Part shown: positions 48,155 to 54,825 of the stretch, in pieces
Numbering within the stretch: the stretch's first letter is position 1
Layout: each line of letters begins with the position of its first letter
NCBI RefSeq assembly: GCF_019039035.1
Contig: NZ_JAHNZT010000011.1
Span: 1 to 64,000 of the forward strand
Length of the DNA stretch: 64,000 nt
Origin: Citreicoccus inhibens
Lineage (GTDB): Bacteria > Myxococcota > Myxococcia > Myxococcales > Myxococcaceae
Direction of reading: 5' to 3'
The notes under the pieces: generated by a model
Databases searched by the model: none
What the model was told of the DNA's origin: nothing
The model's input: only the letters and a program-made list of their open reading frames with translations
Program-made: the position numbers and the translations under genes

Positions 48155-49705
48155 TTACTGCGAGAAGCCTTCGAGCAGGTAGTGGGCCTCGATGCGCTTG
48201 AGCGCGAGGATCATCGCGGCGCAGCGCGGATCCACCGTCTTACCAATGCAGTACGGACGGCTGTCGTGCATCTCCGTCTTGCGCGGCTGGTTGCGCGAGA
48301 TGTCGCGGATGATGCGGTAGTTGCGCTTCATGGCGCGCTCGAGCCGCTGGTCGACCTCGGCCTCGCTCCAGCGCTCCATGCGCTTGTTCTGGATCCACTC
48401 GTAGTAGCTCACCGTCACGCCGCCGGCGTTGGCGATGATGTCGGGGATCATCTCGATGCCGCGCTTCTGCAGGACGCGATCGGCCTCGGGGGTGGTGGGG
48501 CCGTTGGCGCCCTCGGCGATGAGCTTGACCTTCAGCTTCTCGGCCACGTCGGCGGTGATCTCTCCGCCCAGCGCCGCCGGGATCAGGATGTCCGCCTGGA
48601 CCTCCCAGAGATCCTTCTTCTCGATCTTCTGGGCGCCGGGGAAGCCGATGACCGAGCGCTTGAGGTTCTTGGAGTCCGCCACGTAGGCGGCCAGGGCCTG
48701 CGCGTCGATGCCGTCACCGTTGTAGATGGTGCCGTCCGCGTCGTTCACCGCCAGCAGGCGAGCGCCCATGCTGGTGAGGATGAGGGCGGCGTGGCTGCCC
48801 ACGTTGCCGAAGCCCTGGAGCACGAAGGTCTTGCCCTTCACGCTCTCGCCGCGGTCCGCGTAGTAGTCCTCGATGCAGAACGCGACGCCCTGGCCGGTGG
48901 CCTTGCCGCGGCCCTCGGAGCCACCGATGCGCACGTCCTTGCCCGTCACGATGCCGCGCAGGTTGTGGCGCTCGCGCTCACCGTCGGAGAACTGGCGGTA
49001 GAGCAGGGCCATGATCTCCGGGTTGGTCCCCACGTCCGGCGCCGGGATGTCGATGTTCGGCCCGATGAGGCTCTTGAGCCGGTACATGAAGCGCAGCGTG
49101 ATGGCCTCCAGCTCCTCCTTGCCGTACTCGCGCGGATCAATCTGGATGCCGCCCTTGCCGCCGCCGAACGGGACCTCGGAGATGGCCGTCTTCCAGGTCA
49201 TCTCGGCCGCCAGGGCCTTGAACAGGTCCAGCGACACCTCGCGGTGGTAGCGCAGGCCGCCCTTATAGGGGCCACGGGCCTGGTTGTGCTGGACGCGGTA
49301 CGCCTTGAAGCGCTGCGACTCGCCGGGGACGAGCTGGTACACCTTGCCATCCGGCAGGCGCAGGTGGCCGCGGCTGATGGACACGTCCGAGCCGAGCAGG
49401 GCGCGGCCGTTCAGGATGATGTTGCCGTTGGCCAGACGCTCCAGGCCTTCGGGGTTGCGCACCTGGGTGACGGACAAGTCCGCGAACGACTTGGCCTCCT
49501 CCGGGAGGAGGGGCACGAGCCGGTCCTTGAGCTTGGCCGTGACGTAGAAGATGTGCTCGTAGTCGGGCTCTTCCAGCTCCAGGCGAACGCGCTTGTCGAG
49601 CCCGATGAGGTCCGCCGCGCGGTTGAAGATCTCCATTGCTTCCGTGAAGATCGTGCGCTTGGGCGAGGGGGCCGGGGCGCGCATGAAATTCTCTTCGCTG
49701 GCCAT
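48155..49705 (-). CDS. Glu/Leu/Phe/Val dehydrogenase family, probable glutamate dehydrogenase
   Basis: This 516-residue enzyme interconverts glutamate and 2-oxoglutarate plus ammonia, if the name holds. The family core is clear: 'VQHNQARGPYKGGLRYH', 'MTWKTAISEVPFGGGKGGI', 'PAPDVGTNPEIMALL', 'VLQGFGNVGSHAALILTSMG' (NAD(P)-binding Rossmann fold) and 'ANAGGVTVSYYEWIQNK'. Ordinary bacterial forms are 410-450 residues; here about 90 extra residues precede the core ('DLIGLDKRVRLELEEPDYEH' and on) plus an internal 'NGRALLGSDVSISRGH' part. The start is ATG 49705, with AAGGAG eleven bases upstream; ATG 49684 is an alternative. Cofactor choice is not settled. Confidence 0.88.
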   Translation of the reverse strand: MASEENFMRAPAPSPKRTIFTEAMEIFNRAADLIGLDKRVRLELEEPDYEHIFYVTAKLKDRLVPLLPEEAKSFADLSVTQVRNPEGLERLANGNIILNGRALLGSDVSISRGHLRLPDGKVYQLVPGESQRFKAYRVQHNQARGPYKGGLRYHREVSLDLFKALAAEMTWKTAISEVPFGGGKGGIQIDPREYGKEELEAITLRFMYRLKSLIGPNIDIPAPDVGTNPEIMALLYRQFSDGERERHNLRGIVTGKDVRIGGSEGRGKATGQGVAFCIEDYYADRGESVKGKTFVLQGFGNVGSHAALILTSMGARLLAVNDADGTIYNGDGIDAQALAAYVADSKNLKRSVIGFPGAQKIEKKDLWEVQADILIPAALGGEITADVAEKLKVKLIAEGANGPTTPEADRVLQKRGIEMIPDIIANAGGVTVSYYEWIQNKRMERWSEAEVDQRLERAMKRNYRIIRDISRNQPRKTEMHDSRPYCIGKTVDPRCAAMILALKRIEAHYLLEGFSQ

Positions 49706-49765
49706 GACTGAGAACGCTCCTTGGGGGCCGCCCAGATAGAGGGGGCCACAGGGGATAGCGGCGCC

Positions 49766-49795
49766 CTTATGTGCACAGGCGGTCCGAGGGGTCAA
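49766..49795 (-). promoter_or_regulatory. Probable promoter of the glutamate dehydrogenase gene
   Basis: On the minus strand TTGACC (49795-49790) is followed after 18 bases by CATAAG (49771-49766), a good sigma70-type match. The start codon is about 60 bp downstream. Confidence 0.5.
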
Positions 49796-49807
49796 CCACC
49801 GCGACAT

Positions 49808-49849
49808 GGGCTAACTGTCCGGATTATTAAGTTATTATGAGGGGTTAGC
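49808..49849. promoter_or_regulatory. AT-rich island inside a GGCTAAC/GTTAGCC inverted repeat
   Basis: Perfect seven-base arms at 49808-49814 and 49843-49849 enclose 28 bases with the AT-rich core ATTATTAAGTTATTAT, striking in this GC-rich DNA. It lies directly upstream of the dehydrogenase promoter and could be an activator site or UP-like element. Confidence 0.38.
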
Positions 49850-49850
49850 C

Positions 49851-49886
49851 AACGCGGTGTGTCAGCCGCGACAGACGCGGTGTGTC
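49851..49886. repeat. Direct repeat ACGCGGTGTGTCA, two copies
   Basis: The 13-base copies at 49851-49863 and 49874-49886 are identical and 23 bases apart (about two helical turns). Two further GTGTCAC or CGTCAC fragments follow at 49890-49912. Such spacing suggests a tandem binding site between the dehydrogenase and tRNA promoters. Confidence 0.45.
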
Positions 49887-49946
49887 ACGCGTGTCACGGT
49901 GATTTTCGCGTCACATCGGAGCCCGGAGAGGGCACATCATTTCTGC

Positions 49947-49975
49947 TTGCCCTACCCGAACCCCCATGGTACCTA
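49947..49975 (+). promoter_or_regulatory. Possible tRNA-Thr promoter
   Basis: TTGCCC (49947-49952), 17 bases, then TACCTA (49970-49975). Transcription would start about 12 bp before the mature tRNA 5' end. Confidence 0.4.
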
Positions 49976-49993
49976 CGCGCCGCCTTCGGTCAC

Positions 49994-50068
<75 letters not shown>

Positions 50069-50070
50069 TG

Positions 50071-50110
50071 AAACGGGTCGGCTGCGCAAGCAGCCGGCCC
50101 GTTTTTATTT
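50071..50110 (+). terminator. Intrinsic terminator of tRNA-Thr
   Basis: AAACGGG with CGGCTGC pairs with GCAGCCG and CCCGTTT around a GCAA loop, with a T/G mismatch pair in the middle. It is followed by TTATTTTCCC. This is the most canonical terminator in the window, starting 3 bp after the tRNA. Confidence 0.85.
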
Positions 50111-51079
50111 TCCCATTCTTCTTGTGCGGACGAGGCGCCGCGCGACCGCGCGTGAGCCAGGGCGCCGAGCCACGCTCCGCTCCCCGCCGGTTCGTTCGGG
50201 TGGCATCCCGGGATTGCGTGGGTGTGTCGGCCCAAGGCTCGGGAGCTGCGGCGAGCACCGAACGGTGCCGGCTCCAACAGGCGTCCGAGCCACGCCGATG
50301 TCGCCGGGCTGGAGGAGACGGGGGCTCCACGGGCGGCTCGCGATTCCGTGGCGGCGTCTCGGGTGGCCGCGAGGTGCGGCCCAGCGCATCAGGGCAAGGC
50401 GGTCCAACGTGCTCATGGGGCCGGTTCTCGGCCGGGGTTCCAGGCCGTGCTGAGTGGGCGTGGACAGTGTCCCGGTGGGCTCACGGTTCAATTCATCGCT
50501 CGCGTGTGGAGCGGTATCGCGTTCGCCGACCGTCTCTCGAAGAGCTTGCGAGACGCGGGCTTCGAGTTGAGAGGAATTGTCGCGTGCGGCCGCACGACAA
50601 CTCGAACGCGAGGGTGTGGTGCTTTGCGTGTCGAGATTATTTGTCTGGGTGTGCAATGAAAGCATGGTTTGTCTTGTGTTGTCTCGTTGCCGCTCGATGC
50701 TCCCGGGCGGGTGGCTGTTGGTCACGCTGCTTCAGGCCGAGCGGTAACACTCCGCTTCGAGGGCACGCCTGACGGCGCAAGGAGGCATCGCGTCGGCATT
50801 GATTCAGGCCCGTCGCCCCGATGTATGCCGGAGGGACGGGCCTCGGGCCTCGCGGAGCGCCCCGTGTGTACTCTCGCCCTTGCGGGAGGGTGGCTGAGCG
50901 CTGGCGTGCGAGGCTGTCCATGACGTCGAGCAAGGCTCCACTGGAGCGTTTCTGCTCTTCTCTGACTGGACCTCGGAGCCCCTGGTCGATCAGCGTGTCG
51001 TGCGGCAACGGGTCTCCTCGAAGTATCGGCCCGGACACTTCTGCGAGCGCGAACTCCCGGTCCTGCTGGCCGTGCGCTC
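50111..51079. other. Gene-poor region with nested inverted repeats
   Basis: About 970 bp between the tRNA terminator and the MFS gene. Open frames exist on both strands but read as low-complexity Arg/Pro/Ala-rich shadows, and none has a recognisable protein or good start. One short frame, 50656-50772, begins like a signal peptide (MKAWFVLCCLVAA) but is only 38 residues and lacks a clear ribosome site. Inverted repeats stand out at 50531-50555, 50554-50610 and 50806-50843. It may be degenerate coding DNA or contain an RNA gene. Confidence 0.5.
50554..50610. repeat. Long imperfect hairpin in the gene-poor region
   Basis: CGCG plus TTCGAGTTG (50561-50569) pairs with CAACTCGAA (50598-50606) plus CGCG. 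Inside is TCG-CG-TGCGG against CCGCACGA, with the palindrome centre CGTGCGGCCGCACG. A second 6-bp stem, CGTCTC/GAGACG, lies at 50531-50555. Together they resemble a structured RNA rather than coding sequence. Confidence 0.4.
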
Positions 51080-52396
51080 TCAGGTCGAGCGGCCCCCTGG
51101 AGGCCATCCTCCGTGACGCCCCGGCGTCTGCTTCTCCTGTCGCGACGGCGCAGAGTCCGCAGGAGCAGAGGCCCTGTGCGTTTCTCGCATGCGCAGCGCC
51201 ACGATGACTCCTGACGCCGCTGTGAGCAGGGCCACCAGGGTGATGGCCGCCGGAACGCCCAGCGCATCGGCCGTGATGCCTGCCACCACCGCACCTGCTG
51301 CGTAGCCTGCATCCCTCCAGAGTCGGTAGACGCCGACCGCGGACGAGCGCCAGGACGGGTGCGCCACATCGCCAATCGCCGCGAGCAGCGTTGGATAGAC
51401 CATCGCGGTGCCCAAGCCCATCAAGAGCCCTGCGGCGACGAAGAGGGAGGTGCTGCGCCCGCTCACCATCAGCGCGATGCCACCCGCTTGGACCCACATG
51501 CCGGAAGCAATCAGCCACTTCCGGCCCAGGCGATCCGACAGTGCGCCCGTGAAGAGCTGCGCGATGCCCCACGCGGCTGGATAGACGGCGGCCAGCGTCC
51601 CCACCTGCGCGAGTGAGAGGCCCGAGGCCAGGTAGACGAGAGGGAACAGCCCCCACGCCATGCCGTCGTTCAGGTTGTTGATGAACCCGGCTTGGGTGAC
51701 GCTCGACAGCTCTCGGTCCGTGAAGCTCGTTCGAACGAACACCCCGCGTGGAGGCTCGGAGGCCGCGCTTTGCATTCGGGCTTCAGCCCGTGCGTGCTCG
51801 CGTGTCTCGCGCACGAAGAAGACAGACAGCGCGAGTCCGAGCACCACATAGACAATGCCCAGATAGAACGGCGCGGGCCGTAATCCGTAGCGCGCCGCGA
51901 GATAGCCCGTGGCGAGCGCGGAGAGCGCCACCGCGACATAGCCGGCGAACTCGTTGAGGCCCATCGCGAGCCCTCGCTGCTTGGGGCCCGCCAGATCAAT
52001 CTTCATGATGACGGTGGTGGACCAGGTGAGGCCCTGGCTCGCGCCGAGCAGTCCGTTGGCTCCCAGAATCCATCCCCAGGTTGGCGCCCAGATGAGGAGC
52101 AGCGGAACGGGCACGGCCAGGAGCCACCCGGCCACCAGCACGCCCTTGCGTCCCCACGCATCCGACAGGCGTCCCGCGAAGTAGTTCGTGGCCGCCTTGG
52201 ACAATCCGAAGGCGACGATGAACGAGAGGACTGCGGAGCGGGCCACGAGGCCGAACGCGTGCTCGGCCAGACTGGGCAGGATGCTGCGCTCCAGGCCCAC
52301 CATCGCGCCCACGAAGGCGTTCACCAGGACCAGGAGCATGAACTGCCCGAGGTTGGCGCGCAGGCCCAGGTGGACCTCGGATTGGGCGGGCGTCAT
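51080..52396 (-). CDS. Major facilitator superfamily transporter
   Basis: This 438-residue inner-membrane protein has about 12 hydrophobic segments in two halves. Loop 2-3 motifs are present: 'FAGRLSDAWGRKGVLVAG' in the N-half and 'FTGALSDRLGRKWLIASG' in the C-half, both the MFS 'G-x-LSD-x-x-GR-K' signature. The central loop (about 200-230) is charged. The C-terminal 35 residues are polar. The substrate is unknown. It follows the ArsR-rhodanese regulator by 59 bp on the same strand, so is likely co-regulated and might export a toxic anion, metal-thiol or sulfur compound. Confidence 0.9.
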   Translation of the reverse strand: MTPAQSEVHLGLRANLGQFMLLVLVNAFVGAMVGLERSILPSLAEHAFGLVARSAVLSFIVAFGLSKAATNYFAGRLSDAWGRKGVLVAGWLLAVPVPLLLIWAPTWGWILGANGLLGASQGLTWSTTVIMKIDLAGPKQRGLAMGLNEFAGYVAVALSALATGYLAARYGLRPAPFYLGIVYVVLGLALSVFFVRETREHARAEARMQSAASEPPRGVFVRTSFTDRELSSVTQAGFINNLNDGMAWGLFPLVYLASGLSLAQVGTLAAVYPAAWGIAQLFTGALSDRLGRKWLIASGMWVQAGGIALMVSGRSTSLFVAAGLLMGLGTAMVYPTLLAAIGDVAHPSWRSSAVGVYRLWRDAGYAAGAVVAGITADALGVPAAITLVALLTAASGVIVALRMRETHRASAPADSAPSRQEKQTPGRHGGWPPGGRST

Positions 52397-52455
52397 GGCC
52401 CGCGTCCCGGGTTGAAGCGGAGGATCATCGAGACGCTCTCAGTGCGGGGTGCGAG

Positions 52456-53124
52456 TCAGTGCGGGAGGGACTCGGTGGGCAGGCCCGCGGCACGCCACTC
52501 GGGAAAGCCTTCATGAAGGCGTCGGGCCTTGCGTCCGTGGGCCCGCAGCAGTCGCACCGCCTCATCCGCGTAGACGCAGTAGGGGCCGCGGCAGTAGGCC
52601 ACCACCTCGCGCTGCTTCGGCAGCTCGCTCAGCCGCGACTCCAACTCCGCGATGGGGATACAGAGCGCGCGAGGGATGTGGCCCGCCGCGTACTCCTCGG
52701 ACGGACGCACGTCGAGCACGACGACCTTGCCGGCGCGCACCCGCTCCAGCAGCTCCTCGCGCGCCACCGCGTCGAGCGACTGGCGGTCTTTCAGATAGGT
52801 GTCCACCACCTGCTGCATGTCGGCCAGGTGCGCCTCCGCCACGCCACGCACGCCCTGCACCAGCGCGAAGACGGTGGGGCCCGCGAGCCGATAATGGGCG
52901 TAGGTGCCTTCCTTCCGAGACTCCACCACGTGCGCCTCGCGCAGCACCTGGAGGTGCTGCGAGGTGCTGGCCACGCTCAGCGACAGCTCGCGCGAAAGGG
53001 CCTCGACCGTCCGCTCGCCTTGGGCCAAGAGGTCCACCAGCTCCAGCCGCCTCGGATTGGCCAGCGCCTTGGCGACCCGCGCGAGCTGCTCGTAGAGCGC
53101 GTCCTTGAATGCTCGGTTGCCCAT
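52456..53124 (-). CDS. ArsR-family regulator fused to a rhodanese domain
   Basis: This is a 222-residue protein. Residues 1-100 are a winged HTH of ArsR type ('RVAKALANPRRLELVDLLAQ', 'LSLSVASTSQHLQVLREAHV'). The usual metal-binding ELCVCD box is replaced by 'ELSLSVAS', so it is unlikely to sense arsenite in the classical way. Residues 115-220 are a rhodanese domain with 'VVVLDVRPSEEYAAGHIPRA' and the active-site loop 'AYCRGPYCVYAD'. Such fusions are thought to respond to sulfane sulfur or thiols. GAGGAG lies six bases before ATG 53124. An AT-rich dyad overlaps the upstream region, pointing to autoregulation. Confidence 0.9.
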   Translation of the reverse strand: MGNRAFKDALYEQLARVAKALANPRRLELVDLLAQGERTVEALSRELSLSVASTSQHLQVLREAHVVESRKEGTYAHYRLAGPTVFALVQGVRGVAEAHLADMQQVVDTYLKDRQSLDAVAREELLERVRAGKVVVLDVRPSEEYAAGHIPRALCIPIAELESRLSELPKQREVVAYCRGPYCVYADEAVRLLRAHGRKARRLHEGFPEWRAAGLPTESLPH

Positions 53125-53135
53125 CGCTGCTCCTC

Positions 53136-53160
53136 AATTATTCAATTGAATGATTGAATA
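53136..53160 (-). promoter_or_regulatory. AT-rich operator-like dyad before the ArsR-rhodanese gene
   Basis: ATTCAAT (53140-53146) and ATTGAAT (53153-53159) form a perfect seven-base dyad with six-base spacer. The left arm is also part of ATTCAATTGAAT, a second perfect palindrome. It lies 15-36 bp before the start codon and is typical of ArsR/SmtB operators. An overlapping promoter is likely. Confidence 0.55.
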
Positions 53161-53209
53161 GTGGTGCGCCTGAGGCTTGTCAACGAGACCGGACGGGAGT
53201 GTCGGGTCG

Positions 53210-53731
53210 CTAGCCGACTCGATACACGCGGGTGGGCACGCCTTCGTAGTCGAGGGTGCGCTCCAACTTGAGGCCGATGCGCTCCGCGACGCGGATGGAC
53301 GGGGCGTTGTCGGGATGGATGAGGGCCACCAGGGGAATGTCCGGGGCGGCCTCGTGGGCGAAGCGCAGGGCTGCTTGGGCGAGCTCCGTCGCATAGCCGC
53401 GCCCCCAGGTCCGAGGCGAGAGGCGATACGCGAGGTTCAGCACGAGGCGGCCCTCGAACTCCTTGCGCCGCACGCCGCCGATTCCCACCATCTGTCCTGG
53501 AGACTCACGTGGCTCCACGGCCCAGTACCCCATGCCGTGCTGGGTCCAGTCCTCCTCCCAGCGCGAGAGCAGGGCGCGCGCCTCGTCCCGCGTATGGAGG
53601 ACGCCAATCGCGCCGGTGTAGCGCTGCGTCTCGGGGTCGGAGTGGAGGGTGAAGACCGTGTCCACGTCATCCGCATGGATGGGGCGCAGCAAGAGCTGCT
53701 TCGAGGTCAGGTGCTCGTGGGTGCGCGACAT
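53210..53731 (-). CDS. GNAT N-acetyltransferase (RimJ/RimL type)
   Basis: This is a 173-residue acetyl-CoA-dependent transferase. The RimJ/RimL pattern is clear: 'LTSKQLLLRPIHADDVDTVF', 'YWAVEPRESPGQMVGIGGV', 'LAYRLSPRTWGRGYATELAQ' (acetyl-CoA pyrophosphate loop with WGRGYAT) and 'HPDNAPSIRVAERIGLKLE'. The start is ATG 53731 (MSRTHEHL); the frame is open 14 codons further. The acceptor is unknown (protein N-terminus or small amine). It shares no clear operon with its neighbours. Confidence 0.9.
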   Translation of the reverse strand: MSRTHEHLTSKQLLLRPIHADDVDTVFTLHSDPETQRYTGAIGVLHTRDEARALLSRWEEDWTQHGMGYWAVEPRESPGQMVGIGGVRRKEFEGRLVLNLAYRLSPRTWGRGYATELAQAALRFAHEAAPDIPLVALIHPDNAPSIRVAERIGLKLERTLDYEGVPTRVYRVG

Positions 53732-53950
53732 GGAGAGTTCCGGGGCCAGGTCTCGCTCGGTGCACCAGCGCACAGGTCGGTGATTCCTGGACGGACGTCC
53801 TGTAGCGCGTGCCGGGGCGAATGGCCAGACGGGCGCGTGACTGGCTCCGGATCAGCAGTCCTCCAGTGGGTCGGGCGCCGCGTGAGAGGGCGCGTGTCAC
53901 TTCGCGCGCAGTCCGAAGCCCACCGCAGGAGGGGCATCGAGCACCTCCGA

Positions 53951-53982
53951 GCCGCGCCGGCGGCGTGGCTTGCCGGCGCGGC
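53951..53982. terminator. 11-bp GC-only stem-loop
   Basis: GCCGCGCCGGC and GCCGGCGCGGC pair perfectly around a ten-base loop. It is 57 bp past the stop of the minus-strand gene at 54040 and likely ends its transcript; a T-tract is missing. The remaining 53732-54039 stretch has no gene that I can see. Confidence 0.45.
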
Positions 53983-54039
53983 AATGAAAGACAGCCGAGC
54001 CGCCTCCAGGCTCGAGCCTCGAGGCCGCCCGGGGATGTC

Positions 54040-54450
54040 TCAGGTCTTGGAGATCGCCACGGTGATTTGTCCGAGCGACACGTTCTGGCCCGTGACGGCG
54101 TAGCCGCCGATGAAATTGACGGTGTCGATCCACGGAAGAGAGCCCCGGCCCATCACCGAGTCCTGGTCCTTCTGGTGTGAGTAGAAGGACGCCACCGAGT
54201 TGTTCTCCGAGTAGCTCGGGTCCCACACGCCCACGTTCAGCGTGTTGTCATCGTTGTATTGAGTCAACACGGTGACGCTGTTCTGACCGGAGCCCTGTGC
54301 GCCCAGCGTGGCGCAGGACAGCGAGAGGATCTGCGTCGAGTCCGGAGTGCTGACGACGACGCTCAGTGTATTGGCCGTCTGATTGACGAGGGTGGTCCGC
54401 AGTGAGTTCGCGTTGGTCATGGGCAACTGGGGGTTGGCCGGAATCGGCAT
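54040..54450 (-). CDS. Small beta-rich protein of unknown function
   Basis: This is a 136-residue protein without signal peptide, Asn/Thr/Ser-rich ('LRTTLVNQTANTLSVVVSTP', 'NSVTVLTQYNDDNTLNVGVW', 'VNFIGGYAVTGQNVSLGQI'), with regular short strands suggesting a beta-sandwich. It has a single cysteine and no catalytic motif. The amino-acid composition, low in Arg and Ala, is unlike the rest of the window. ATG 54450 is chosen because GGAG lies seven bases upstream. It is not a family I recognise; carbohydrate-binding or spore/coat-like roles are possible but unsupported. It is divergent from the large lipoprotein gene. Confidence 0.7.
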   Translation of the reverse strand: MPIPANPQLPMTNANSLRTTLVNQTANTLSVVVSTPDSTQILSLSCATLGAQGSGQNSVTVLTQYNDDNTLNVGVWDPSYSENNSVASFYSHQKDQDSVMGRGSLPWIDTVNFIGGYAVTGQNVSLGQITVAISKT

Positions 54451-54825
54451 CGTCGTCTCCGCAAGGTGCGAGGTGGCGATCGCGCACGGAGAAGGCGTCT
54501 CCGAGCCGAGCGTGTCCACCCCTTGAGCAATGCCCGTGCCGAGCCCCCGATGCAGGGCGCTTTCCTGTGTAACCGGCCTGCGTCATCGTGGCGCCTCGCC
54601 GTTCGACGTGTCGAAGCGGGTCGAGCGACTTGTCGACGCGGACACGCTGGGGTGAACGGTGGATTCGTCCCTCTCCTGGGCGGTTTCATCCCGCCCGTGT
54701 GGGGGTTGATCCCTTCTCGCTCCTTGCGTTGATCCGGGGGCGTAGAAACTCGGGTGCTGAACCACTCCAGCGGCATCAGGCCGCACAGTGCGTGGTCGCT
54801 GCAACGAGGCAGAGGGGGTTATCGC
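54451..54825. other. Divergent intergenic region without a gene
   Basis: 375 bp between two divergent genes. I see no protein-coding frame that looks real. There are several TCGA-rich short repeats around 54598-54640 and a TTGATCC repeated at 54706 and 54728. Promoters for both neighbours presumably lie here, but none is clear. Confidence 0.45.

Noticed and set aside
50637-51656. 339-codon minus-strand frame before the MFS gene
   Set aside because: It overlaps the MFS C-terminal half in another frame and shows no recognisable protein.
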